From positions 1-25,967 of IMG/VR virus record IMGVR_UViG_3300025815_000094: a stretch of 25,967 bases of DNA, one strand, 5' to 3'. This document shows, in pieces, positions 17,964-24,801 of the stretch. The stretch is from a virus. Made by a program: the position numbers and the translations under genes. Below the pieces are notes generated by a model that was not told the DNA's origin, ran no database searches, and saw only the letters and a list, made by a program, of their open reading frames with translations. Every line of letters begins with the position of its first letter. The first letter of the stretch is position 1.

Positions 17964-18136
17964 TTATATTTTCCATCTAATGTGGTGTGCTTACTGTTAT
18001 ACCATGCCCAACAAACACAATTAAACATATTATACTTGACATACCAAGCTAAGTCAACCTGATTATCGCCATACATACGTCTACCTTCTTTGCGTAAATG
18101 TTTATACCAAAGTAAAAAATCCTGCATTCTATTCAT
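17960..18136 (-). CDS. Small aromatic-rich protein (58 aa)
   Basis: A complete 58-codon frame fills the space between the glycosyltransferase and the UV endonuclease. It reads MNRMQDFLLWYKHLRKEG, then RRMYGDNQVDLAWYVKYN, MFNCVCWAWYNS and a short polar tail. It is very rich in Trp and Tyr and basic at the N-terminus. It has CVC but no metal-site pattern, and is not hydrophobic enough over 20 residues for a sure membrane helix. ATGA overlaps at both ends (18133-18136 and 17960-17963) tie it to its neighbours and strongly support it as a real gene. I do not recognise the family. Confidence 0.75.
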   Translation of the reverse strand: MNRMQDFLLWYKHLRKEGRRMYGDNQVDLAWYVKYNMFNCVCWAWYNSKHTTLDGKYK

Positions 18137-18960
18137 CGCCAGTTCTCAATCACCCAAGGATCTTTGCAATCCTCTGGATTTGGTCTACCATGAAATACTG
18201 CAATACTTTGTTGTTTTTCTACTTTTGGATAGCCAATATTTTTGAATACTCTAACACCGTTACGCAATTCTAAATCTCGCCTATCACGCATTTCCCATTT
18301 ATAACTACGCACCCATTCATCTGGCCAAAATGTAAAAGGTCTTGCACCTCTATACATCCAATCTTGGTCCCCTGGTAAACGTCTTATGTTGTGATCTTTG
18401 TTATCTAAAAAATCTTGATATTGATGAGCTCTACTGCCAATGCGTAATCTAAATACACTGCTGTTGACTCTATCCCATGTTGCTCTAATACTTCTATTGA
18501 AGTCTCTAATTATCACAAAATCTTTTTCTGGTTCGAAGTTAAAAAATCTATCTATATTGTTACATATGACTACATCGAGATCTAAAAACAATAGTGTTCC
18601 TCTAATAGGCAACTCGGTGCTAAAAAACCATGGCTTAAACCACCATCCTTGTATCTTGTCTATATTGGGCAAAGGATGAATACATACACCATTTTGTATA
18701 CCGGCAGCATTATCTGTAAAACAATGAAACTGGTAAGTTTGTTGGCTATGTCGATTACACATGTTATAGAGTTTGTTTACATAGTCTGCAGAATACTTGG
18801 TTCCCCATTTCAAACACACAATATGTTTATCTAGTTTAGGTGTTTCAGCAATCTTGGTAGCATCCTCAAAAACTGCATTGCAGTCTTTAGCTGTTTTTTC
18901 TATTGCTTTGCGAGCTTTGCGTTGTGCTTTAGTTTCGCCCGGATTGTATTTCTTAGCCAT
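18133..18960 (-). CDS. GT-A glycosyltransferase, GT8-like (275 aa)
   Basis: After a basic, Lys/Ala-rich N-terminus (1-40) comes HIVCLKWGTKYSADYVNKLY (46-65), the nucleotide-sugar-binding first strand and helix. LLFLDLDVVI (123-132) carries the DxD metal motif, NSSVFRLRIG (166-175) and GDQDWMY (197-203) match GT8-type blocks, and IAVFHGRPNP near the C-terminus resembles the closing H..G motif. It should transfer a sugar from a UDP- or similar donor. There is no membrane anchor. It overlaps the QueD-like gene by 8 nt and the 58-aa gene by 4 nt, in the same operon as three sulfotransferase-like genes, so a shared glycan product is plausible. Donor and acceptor are unknown. Confidence 0.82.
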   Translation of the reverse strand: MAKKYNPGETKAQRKARKAIEKTAKDCNAVFEDATKIAETPKLDKHIVCLKWGTKYSADYVNKLYNMCNRHSQQTYQFHCFTDNAAGIQNGVCIHPLPNIDKIQGWWFKPWFFSTELPIRGTLLFLDLDVVICNNIDRFFNFEPEKDFVIIRDFNRSIRATWDRVNSSVFRLRIGSRAHQYQDFLDNKDHNIRRLPGDQDWMYRGARPFTFWPDEWVRSYKWEMRDRRDLELRNGVRVFKNIGYPKVEKQQSIAVFHGRPNPEDCKDPWVIENWR

Positions 18961-19429
18961 CTACAAAAGACATCTTCTGCACTTGAAAAGGTGTATAAAT
19001 TGCGCTGTTAGCACCATGCTCTGCACATTCTACACTTTCGCACCAGCAACGATTATCTGTCATTTCTTTGACAAGATCATTAGCAAACTTCCATGCATGA
19101 TAAGCAAACTTTTCTACTCCTACACCATCTAAGAGTGTAAGTTCTGCTAGTCCTTTTTCTTGTAGCAATTCAAATGTTGCCATTTCCGGATCATCATTAT
19201 CCAATACAACTTTGTGATCAAATGTATCTTCAAGCCATGCCTTCAATGGTTTTAATCCACCAAAGTCCACAACCCAGTTGCGTTCATCTAATTCACTTGC
19301 TCCAAACGTAAATTTAAATTGTAAACTGTATCCATGTAAAAATTTACAATGGCTATGTGCTTTAGGTTGTCTAAAGCAGGCACTCAATCCAATGTTGTGC
19401 CCATATGTTTTCGTGCTATAGTAACTCAT
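18953..19429 (-). CDS. QueD / 6-pyruvoyltetrahydropterin synthase-like protein (158 aa)
   Basis: The family makes 6-carboxytetrahydropterin (queuosine and other 7-deazaguanines) or pyruvoyltetrahydropterin. Retained features are the catalytic-type cysteine in SHCKFLHGY (C28), one zinc-type histidine (H32), TFDHKVVLD (D71, H72), E106 in VGVEKFAY and EHGANSA (H138). The usual FSAAH and HGH zinc histidines appear as LSACF and HGY, so two of three standard ligands are replaced. H25 and H27 lie nearby and could substitute. The start has GAGGAG 6 nt before ATG. No other queuosine or deazaguanine gene is seen in the window. It may be an altered-function branch found in marine phages. Confidence 0.8.
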   Translation of the reverse strand: MSYYSTKTYGHNIGLSACFRQPKAHSHCKFLHGYSLQFKFTFGASELDERNWVVDFGGLKPLKAWLEDTFDHKVVLDNDDPEMATFELLQEKGLAELTLLDGVGVEKFAYHAWKFANDLVKEMTDNRCWCESVECAEHGANSAIYTPFQVQKMSFVDG

Positions 19430-19435
19430 ATTATA

Positions 19436-19441
19436 CTCCTC
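19436..19441 (-). promoter_or_regulatory. Ribosome binding site of the QueD-like gene
   Basis: GAGGAG on the minus strand, 6 nt before the ATG at 19429, fixes this start and is one of the strongest sites in the right half of the window. Confidence 0.7.
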
Positions 19442-19461
19442 GGCTACTGGAGTGTGCGGAA

Positions 19462-19469
19462 TGTTTATA
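19462..19469 (-). promoter_or_regulatory. Possible late promoter box (imperfect)
   Basis: The minus strand reads TATAAACA, one base from TATAAATA, 32 nt before the QueD-like ATG in a 77-nt gap. The same gap holds a weak 5-bp inverted repeat (AGAGG / CCTCT, 19469-19493) with no T-run, so it is not a clear terminator. Confidence 0.35.
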
Positions 19470-19506
19470 GAGGGGCGAACACATTAGTCCTCTTAGTTTA
19501 ATAATA

Positions 19507-19821
19507 CTAGTTATCAGATTGGTTGTCAACCTTTAGTTCTTCTCGAATATTTTTAAGTTCATTGCTTACTTCTTTGATACCGATGTTTGTGCTAGATAAA
19601 ATCTTTACTAACATATGAATACTTTTCATTGTCCACCACCACCAAATCACTGCTGTGACAAAATACAATCCACAGGCAATGAAGAACAGTGTTTGTGTGC
19701 TACAAAAACTGAATAGCCAAGCCAACATAAGAAGGCCAGTAAAAAAAATGGGCGCCAGTATTGCTGCTCTGTTCCATAACAATACTTGACGCTCCAATGC
19801 TTCAAGTGTAATATTTTTCAT
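19507..19821 (-). CDS. Two-helix membrane protein (104 aa)
   Basis: After a short amphipathic start (MKNITLEALERQVLLWNR), two hydrophobic helices span about 19-38 (AAILAPIFFTGLLMLAWLF) and 44-65 (TLFFIACGLYFVTAVIWWWW). A soluble helix with charged residues follows (KEVSNELKNIREELK, 83-97). The positive-inside pattern puts both ends in the cytoplasm. It could be a holin-like or membrane-anchoring protein, but no defining motif is seen and homologues in marine phages are hypotheticals. No ribosome site precedes the ATG; a late box lies only 4 nt upstream, so the transcript may be leaderless. Confidence 0.75.
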   Translation of the reverse strand: MKNITLEALERQVLLWNRAAILAPIFFTGLLMLAWLFSFCSTQTLFFIACGLYFVTAVIWWWWTMKSIHMLVKILSSTNIGIKEVSNELKNIREELKVDNQSDN

Positions 19822-19825
19822 ACAG

Positions 19826-19833
19826 TATTTATT
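19826..19833 (-). promoter_or_regulatory. T4-type late promoter box, very close to ATG
   Basis: The minus strand reads AATAAATA, and only CTGT separates it from the ATG at 19821. With the usual late-promoter geometry the RNA would begin at or next to the start codon. Confidence 0.5.
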
Positions 19834-19860
19834 ATGTCATATTAGAGTTTATCTATATAT

Positions 19861-20196
19861 TTAATAGTTGGCACCATCCTCATGTCCGTTGCCATACTGG
19901 TGATCTACTTCTACTGCTGTAACTCTGTCATAGCGGAAACTGCGCCAAGCACTGCGATCCACACACCAAACCACAAATACCTTTTCTTCTAAGTTGCGAA
20001 TTTTGGTTTGGCTGAGCTTGTCATCTCGTTGTGCTGGAGGCAACATGCTTGGAACAAGTGTGCTTTGCATTCTACGTTCTTCGCCGTTTAGTTTTTTAAA
20101 AGTTATGTAAACCACTTCTTCTACCAGTAGTTTTTGTAATTCTTCTCGTGTGGGTATGCCTTTTAGAGCTGCTACTGTATCTGCTACTTTGTTCAT
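19861..20196 (-). CDS. WYL_2-like, Sm/SH3-barrel phage protein (111 aa)
   Basis: A helical N-terminus (to about residue 27) leads to EVVYITFKKLNGEERRMQST (27-46) and LVPSMLPPAQ, and, after a gap, VFVVWCVDRSAWRSFRYDRV (73-92). This is the arrangement of the phage WYL_2 / DUF2693 SH3-barrel family, whose ..V.F.K.DG..R.M..TL......V.D....WRSFR pattern is frequent in T4-like phages. The biochemical role is unknown; a nucleic-acid or ligand-binding role is suggested by the WYL relationship only. It begins 4 nt inside the end of the 392-aa gene (ATGA). Confidence 0.7.
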   Translation of the reverse strand: MNKVADTVAALKGIPTREELQKLLVEEVVYITFKKLNGEERRMQSTLVPSMLPPAQRDDKLSQTKIRNLEEKVFVVWCVDRSAWRSFRYDRVTAVEVDHQYGNGHEDGANY

Positions 20197-21371
20197 TGTG
20201 TTGCCTTTAGAATAATTGTGTCTGCGTTAAGCCTACCGTTTAGTTTAATATCTGTCGTTTTAATCTCATCCATGAATTTACGCAATTGGACCTTGCCCGC
20301 TTTTTTGAACTCTTTGAGTGTTTCGTCAGGTTTGCGAAGTGTTTTTTGGATACTGGTTTTTTCATTGTAGTGTAAAAGTGTGGTGCCTTTAACTTGTATA
20401 GTGGCATGTTCATCTGCTATGTATTTGCCCAGTTTGCGTGTCTTGATGTTATACACCCAAATTTCTGTAGCACCAATCAATTCCAACGGATTAACACTAA
20501 CCAATTGTAGTTTGTCGTCTTTTTCGCAATACTTGACTTTTGCTACTAACTTCTCTTTGCTTGGCGCTACTTTCTTGCGTGGTTTACGTGTTGCTTTAGC
20601 AGCGTCTATAACCACGCTACAAGCGCCGTGTAGCAGCTCTAATGCTGTCAAGTATGCTTTAGCGTCTTTTTTAGTAAGGTGGCTGTAGCCTTCGCGTAGC
20701 TGCTGTAATTGGTCTTTTTCAAACTCGTCCTTACAGCGATTGATTTCACCAGGTGTGGGCAGTTTTTGTATTACCCTTGCTTCTTCAAGTTCGCCAGCAT
20801 AAAAGCTCATGATTTTTCTAGCATGTGCTTGTGTGACTTTGTGCTTGGCAAAATGTCTAGCAAAGTCAAAACCTTTTGGATCAAAGTTTTTCTTGTCGGT
20901 GATAAAACCATCCATCCATGTGTCTATGTCTTCGCACACATCAATTGCTTGTTCACGAATACGTTCTTGTATGCTTGGCACATACACATTCTTTTTGGTT
21001 TTTTCTTCTGCTTTCTTTTCTTCTACAACTTTGGCACCTTCTTCTGCCAATCCTATTATCCAACGATCAAGTGCGCCTTTGTATCCTTCAACAACTCGAT
21101 CTGGCCAATGTGTTTCAAAATGTGCTGCTGTAGCATAGTGACTTTTGCCGCCTACTTTCCAGTCCGGCAGCTTGTTGATATTAGCAACCACTTTTTTATC
21201 ATAGTTTGCTTTGATATATTCTTTGACTTTTACTAACCATTGTTTACTGTCGATTTCATAATGGATATAGTAATGAGCTTTTTGCCAACCCCAGTCGTCT
21301 TTGATTAGGTCCCATTCGTTAGACTTACGTGCTGCCCTAGTTTTTTTACGTTTAACTACACCTTTTGCCAT
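20193..21371 (-). CDS. Conserved phage protein of unknown function (392 aa)
   Basis: The protein starts MAKGVVKRKKTRAARKSNEW. The N-terminus is strongly basic, then WDLIKDDWGWQKAHYYIHYE, a helix-rich middle with Lys/Glu-rich linker (KVVEEKKAEEKTKK, about 155), IREQAIDVCEDIDTWMDGF, and a basic patch KATRKPRKKVAPSKEK (about 300). The C-terminal third looks beta-rich (LVSVNPLELIGATEIWVYN). The start at 21371 is chosen because AGGAGG lies 4 nt upstream; the frame continues 41 codons further but that extension has no site. No membrane or catalytic motif is seen. Similar proteins exist in marine T4-like phages; a DNA-binding or structural role is possible. Confidence 0.75.
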   Translation of the reverse strand: MAKGVVKRKKTRAARKSNEWDLIKDDWGWQKAHYYIHYEIDSKQWLVKVKEYIKANYDKKVVANINKLPDWKVGGKSHYATAAHFETHWPDRVVEGYKGALDRWIIGLAEEGAKVVEEKKAEEKTKKNVYVPSIQERIREQAIDVCEDIDTWMDGFITDKKNFDPKGFDFARHFAKHKVTQAHARKIMSFYAGELEEARVIQKLPTPGEINRCKDEFEKDQLQQLREGYSHLTKKDAKAYLTALELLHGACSVVIDAAKATRKPRKKVAPSKEKLVAKVKYCEKDDKLQLVSVNPLELIGATEIWVYNIKTRKLGKYIADEHATIQVKGTTLLHYNEKTSIQKTLRKPDETLKEFKKAGKVQLRKFMDEIKTTDIKLNGRLNADTIILKATQ

Positions 21372-21375
21372 GTTA

Positions 21376-21381
21376 CCTCCT
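21376..21381 (-). promoter_or_regulatory. Ribosome binding site fixing the start at 21371
   Basis: A full AGGAGG followed by TAAC and ATG. It shows that the 392-aa form, not the 433-codon open frame, is the translated product. Confidence 0.8.
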
Positions 21382-21405
21382 GTAAACTTATATATACTTG
21401 TTTTA

Positions 21406-21732
21406 TCAAACTTGTTGTATAAGGGGCTTTTTTCTGACTGTTCCGTTTTTTGTGAAGTATGCTTCACGCAAACTTTGTAACGCACCTTCAACACGACTTG
21501 GATACTTTCCTAGGAAAGTGCCTGCTTCCAAATCGTCTAAAGTGATATGTTCTTTATGGAAGTGTTCAATGTCATCCCAAACTGCCAACATTGTTTTACC
21601 CATATTGTCAAAGAAGCCATCTGAGAAAATTGGATCACCTTGTTCATAGTATGCGTATGATGCCATGAGATACCATGGCACCATCATGTTTATATTTTTA
21701 GCAAATAATTTTGCTGCATGATCATCTAGCAT
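21406..21732 (-). CDS. Small conserved phage protein (108 aa), weak LigA-Ia resemblance
   Basis: The protein is helical and aromatic-rich: HAAKLFAKNINMMVPWYLMA, then SYAYYEQGDPIFSDGFFDNM (25-44), AVWDDIEHFHKEHI (50-63) and KYPSRVEGALQSL (76-88). The YY...DP..SD..FD segment recalls domain Ia of NAD-dependent DNA ligase (YY..D.P.ISD.EYD), which binds NMN, but the protein is too short for a ligase and the match is by eye. It overlaps the 76-aa gene by 7 nt and is followed by a 34-nt gap before the 392-aa gene. Similar proteins with the YPSRVEGAL motif occur in marine T4-like phages without known role. Confidence 0.65.
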   Translation of the reverse strand: MLDDHAAKLFAKNINMMVPWYLMASYAYYEQGDPIFSDGFFDNMGKTMLAVWDDIEHFHKEHITLDDLEAGTFLGKYPSRVEGALQSLREAYFTKNGTVRKKPLIQQV

Positions 21733-21956
21733 TTGACACCTATACCAGCCAACATATTACGTGCTACCACTGTGTTGTTTGGATCGTTATCTTTTTCAAC
21801 AATTTCATCAAGCATCATCTGATGTAGTGTCAATGCCATGTTAAATTTGTCTGCGTCAAGTGTTTGGAACATATCATAGATTTCTTCAACAGTATCACAT
21901 GCCCAAAGTCGGTCCAACATGTCGCACTGTTCTTCTGTGAGATCATATATCTTCAT
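21726..21956 (-). CDS. Small acidic protein, unknown (76 aa)
   Basis: MKIYDLTEEQCDMLDRLWAC opens an acidic, helical protein with VEEIYDMFQTLDADKFNMAL in the middle and a C-terminal GVKC. No known motif is seen. It starts by a 4-nt ATGA overlap with the 62-aa gene and overlaps the 108-aa gene by 7 nt, which supports translation. Family not recognised. Confidence 0.65.
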   Translation of the reverse strand: MKIYDLTEEQCDMLDRLWACDTVEEIYDMFQTLDADKFNMALTLHQMMLDEIVEKDNDPNNTVVARNMLAGIGVKC

Positions 21957-22141
21957 GATGCCAATGCCTCTTTGTAACCAGCATATACAAGGCTTTGAAA
22001 ATAGCTCTCAGCTTTTTTGCGATCGTGAAACTCTTTGCTGGTTTCAAAATCCAACATATCATATTCGTTGAATACAGCACCGTTTTTGGTTACATCTACT
22101 GTGATTGATCGTTTGTTACGTTGTAAGACACATGTTTTCAT
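21953..22141 (-). CDS. Small protein, unknown (62 aa)
   Basis: The sequence reads MKTCVLQRNKRSITVDVTKN, then GAVFNEYDMLDFETSKEFHD and a helical end (RKKAESYFQSLVYAGYKEAL). It looks like a small beta-then-helix fold. Its start lies 26 nt inside the end of the radical SAM gene, so expression is probably coupled to it. No family recognised. Confidence 0.6.
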   Translation of the reverse strand: MKTCVLQRNKRSITVDVTKNGAVFNEYDMLDFETSKEFHDRKKAESYFQSLVYAGYKEALAS

Positions 22142-23321
22142 TTGCGTTCACCAGTTTTGCTATTACAGGGTTGACATCCATAAGAGACACTTTGCTCTTA
22201 CTGTCTAGCTTACTTATAACATACTTACGCAAGTTGTCAAGTTCTTTTCTTGAATTTATTCGCCAATTTTTGTTTTTTATTTCTTCTAGATGCTGTGTTT
22301 CCATGAACTTTCGCACTTCGTTATCTATTACACCAGTGCCTAAATGTTCTAACAAATAGTTTTTTTGCTGCCTATCAAGTAAACTGATATTGTAAAAAAT
22401 TGGGTCATGCAAAAAATTACACACAAGATTATCTATATCAAATCCTATGCTATCACACCATTTCTCCATGTTTGTGCCGCTCAAACTGTTAAGCAATCCT
22501 ACTGTGTATGTAATTTTAACATCAACATCTTGTTGCATAGCGTGTTTGAAATTTTCTTCAAGTCTTCTCCATTTTGCAGGAGGACGTTGATATTCATAAT
22601 TAGCACCTACATCATCTATACTGTAATGTAATTGTATACTTTGAAACTTTGAAAATATTTCAAGCAGCCTATTTGTAAGTTTGAATGAGCCATTGGTGTG
22701 GAATTTGATCCAAATATTTTTTGCTCTATCGGTTTCAATCAAATGATCTAATAGCGTGTAGTGATCGTTGATCAAAAAAGGTTCGCCACCGCTGAGATAC
22801 AACACTTCTAAGTTTTCACTGATGTTTACAATGCTATCCCAGTTTTGTTTTTGTGTTACCCAATCTTTACCGTAGCTAGGATTAATAACTTGTCCAAAAA
22901 TTTCTAGTTCAGTTTGTTCCCATTTTTTTGTAAATTCGCTATTGCAAATTTTACATTGTAGATTACAGTGATTGCCCAATTTAACATCAAACAACACAGG
23001 GTTAGGTGCATCTAATGAGTTCATAAGGTGCAAGTGTTTGCCATGCACCTGCATTTCTCTTTGACGTCTACTCAATATTCCTTGTGATTCTTGCGTAAAG
23101 CATTTACTACAACCATCGGGTTCTTCGCCGTTGATATACTGTTGTCTTAACCTAGTATATTCATGATTGTTCCATACACTTTCTAGTGTGGTGTTTGCAT
23201 CATTTAAGTCAGTTTTACTGCCATCTTCATTTACAAAGTCATACTTGTATTCTGCACAAGGTCTAACAAACCCTGTTGCACACACTTCAATTTGTGTCCA
23301 TGGCACAATACATTTACGCAT
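22116..23321 (-). CDS. Radical SAM enzyme, twitch/SPASM-like (401 aa)
   Basis: The SAM-cleaving [4Fe-4S] motif CxxxCxxC is present as GNHCNLQCKICNSEF (C119, C123, C126), and LSGGEPFL (177-184) is the conserved GGE SAM-binding element. An unusual N-terminal set of cysteines (C4, C14, C22, C71, C74 in CIVPW, FVRPCAEY and DGCSKC) resembles a SPASM/twitch auxiliary-cluster segment placed before the barrel. Relatives with auxiliary clusters often modify peptides or sugars by radical chemistry, and a family of this design is frequent in marine T4-like phages. It overlaps the upstream radical SAM gene by 8 nt. Substrate unknown. Confidence 0.88.
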   Translation of the reverse strand: MRKCIVPWTQIEVCATGFVRPCAEYKYDFVNEDGSKTDLNDANTTLESVWNNHEYTRLRQQYINGEEPDGCSKCFTQESQGILSRRQREMQVHGKHLHLMNSLDAPNPVLFDVKLGNHCNLQCKICNSEFTKKWEQTELEIFGQVINPSYGKDWVTQKQNWDSIVNISENLEVLYLSGGEPFLINDHYTLLDHLIETDRAKNIWIKFHTNGSFKLTNRLLEIFSKFQSIQLHYSIDDVGANYEYQRPPAKWRRLEENFKHAMQQDVDVKITYTVGLLNSLSGTNMEKWCDSIGFDIDNLVCNFLHDPIFYNISLLDRQQKNYLLEHLGTGVIDNEVRKFMETQHLEEIKNKNWRINSRKELDNLRKYVISKLDSKSKVSLMDVNPVIAKLVNANENMCLTT

Positions 23322-24801
23322 CTAATTTTTCCATCAATTGTTTATAATAAAACTTATCATAAAAATATTTAAACTTTTCGTTTTCTGATCCTTCTATGTC
23401 ATTGCAATATGCATCATATAAACTCCAATATTTCCAAACTTTAGGAGGAAATGTGTTGTGTTCAGCAACTGCTTGATTAGCAAAGTCTGCTATCTTTTGT
23501 GCTTGTAAAGAGTTTGAGATATCTCCGCTGTCATTTCTTGTCCATGTCAAGCCATCTATTGTATAGTTGTAATGGTTAGGATTGCGATCTATAGCACTGT
23601 CAAACATAAAATTATTTAGGTCGCCAAGATCCTTTAATAACAAAGCATTGAAACTCAGCGCATCTATATAATTGTTACCTTCTTTGCTATACCAATTTAC
23701 CATGTCAAGCACATCTTGCTCGTTATCATAAGGCAATCCTACAACATAGCCTGCATTTACATACACATCGTCTGCCCAAACCTGTTTACAATTTTTCATG
23801 CCTTGTATTTTAATATCTTTATTATCACCTTTGCCTACAATTTTGCTGGTTTTGTTGTTCCAAGTTTCTAGTCCATAATAAATTCTACGCAATCCAATAT
23901 CATACATTAACTGTGCTTGATGCTTTTGTTTTGCAACCAAGTCCATGCGAACATATGCTTCAAAATAAGGTTGGTAATCTAAACTTTGTATTACCTCATT
24001 TACAAGTTCTAATTTTGGCGTGTAATCATTGAAAGTGTCGTCAACGATATAATACTGATATACACCCCATTTTTTATAATTTTCACTGAGCTCTTTGAAC
24101 AACACATCTTGATATTTGGTGTAGTCTTTGGTATTTTGTCCGATGTGTGGATAACTACAAAATGCGCAATTAAATATGCATCCTCTGCTAATTTCTATTG
24201 TAAGTATTTCTTCACTGTTTATGCAATCAGTATCTTCATAAGAAACCGATGTATTAGCAAAATTATGATTTGGACCATGCCCACGTGGATCGTAGTTATA
24301 GATGTGTTCACGCTTGCCTTGTAGATAGTCTACAAATTGATTTTCACAAAAGCCAACAAAAATTCTATCCCATTCTGTATCTCGAACGTATTCAAAAACT
24401 TTACTGCCTCCAACAATGCATTCTGTGCGATTATTAACTTGCTTGACATAATCTATGTAGCGGTTTTGATTGCCCAAGAAAATTTGCCAACTCATGCCTT
24501 CGTTGAAGTTAACTGTTCTTGTGTCTCTGCTTTCAGGTCCAAGTAAATATTGATTTCCGCCAAATGTTCTCCATGGAAACCATGTAATACTCCAGCCAAC
24601 ACAAACAGTATTTGATCCAACTGTTTTGTCTATTATTGTTTGGTATTGTTCCCAAGTAATACAACTTGAAAAGTCGATAACAATTGCACTGTGCCCTTGC
24701 GCTCTAGCTAGATTGGCAATTTTATAGGCACCTAATCCTCTTTGCGGTGAAAGTTTATCTGCAATGTCAGTAAAAATTACAACATCATAGGTCATTTTCA
24801 A
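23314..24801 (-). CDS. Radical SAM enzyme with B12-binding-like N-terminus (495 aa)
   Basis: EISRGCIFNCAFCSYPHIGQ (203-222) carries the CxxxCxxC cluster motif (C208, C212, C215). YIVDDTFND (about 252-260) and GYVVGLPYD further on fit the Elp3/MiaB-like radical SAM barrel. The first ~160 residues (VVIFTDIADKLSPQRGLGAY, then IVIDFSS, and VCVGWSITWF) look like a Rossmann-type B12-binding domain, but I do not see the DxHxxG cobalamin signature, so cobalamin binding is unsure. The gene overlaps the SGNH hydrolase by 17 nt and the second radical SAM gene by 8 nt. Known relatives include methyltransferases and methylthiotransferases; the reaction here is unknown. Confidence 0.85.
   Translation of the reverse strand: MKMTYDVVIFTDIADKLSPQRGLGAYKIANLARAQGHSAIVIDFSSCITWEQYQTIIDKTVGSNTVCVGWSITWFPWRTFGGNQYLLGPESRDTRTVNFNEGMSWQIFLGNQNRYIDYVKQVNNRTECIVGGSKVFEYVRDTEWDRIFVGFCENQFVDYLQGKREHIYNYDPRGHGPNHNFANTSVSYEDTDCINSEEILTIEISRGCIFNCAFCSYPHIGQNTKDYTKYQDVLFKELSENYKKWGVYQYYIVDDTFNDYTPKLELVNEVIQSLDYQPYFEAYVRMDLVAKQKHQAQLMYDIGLRRIYYGLETWNNKTSKIVGKGDNKDIKIQGMKNCKQVWADDVYVNAGYVVGLPYDNEQDVLDMVNWYSKEGNNYIDALSFNALLLKDLGDLNNFMFDSAIDRNPNHYNYTIDGLTWTRNDSGDISNSLQAQKIADFANQAVAEHNTFPPKVWKYWSLYDAYCNDIEGSENEKFKYFYDKFYYKQLMEKLDA

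Noticed and set aside
17961-17968. TATAAATG overlapping the UV endonuclease start, and the same string at 5046-5053
   Set aside because: The last two or three bases of each box are part of the start codon itself, which would leave no room for a transcript start; the strings follow from an A-rich end before ATG.
19469-19493. Inverted repeat AGAGG / CCTCT as a terminator
   Set aside because: The stem is only 5 bp with a 15-nt loop, and no T-run follows on either strand.
20193-21494. 433-codon version of the unknown protein starting at 21494
   Set aside because: The extra 41 codons have no ribosome site, while AGGAGG stands directly before the ATG at 21371.
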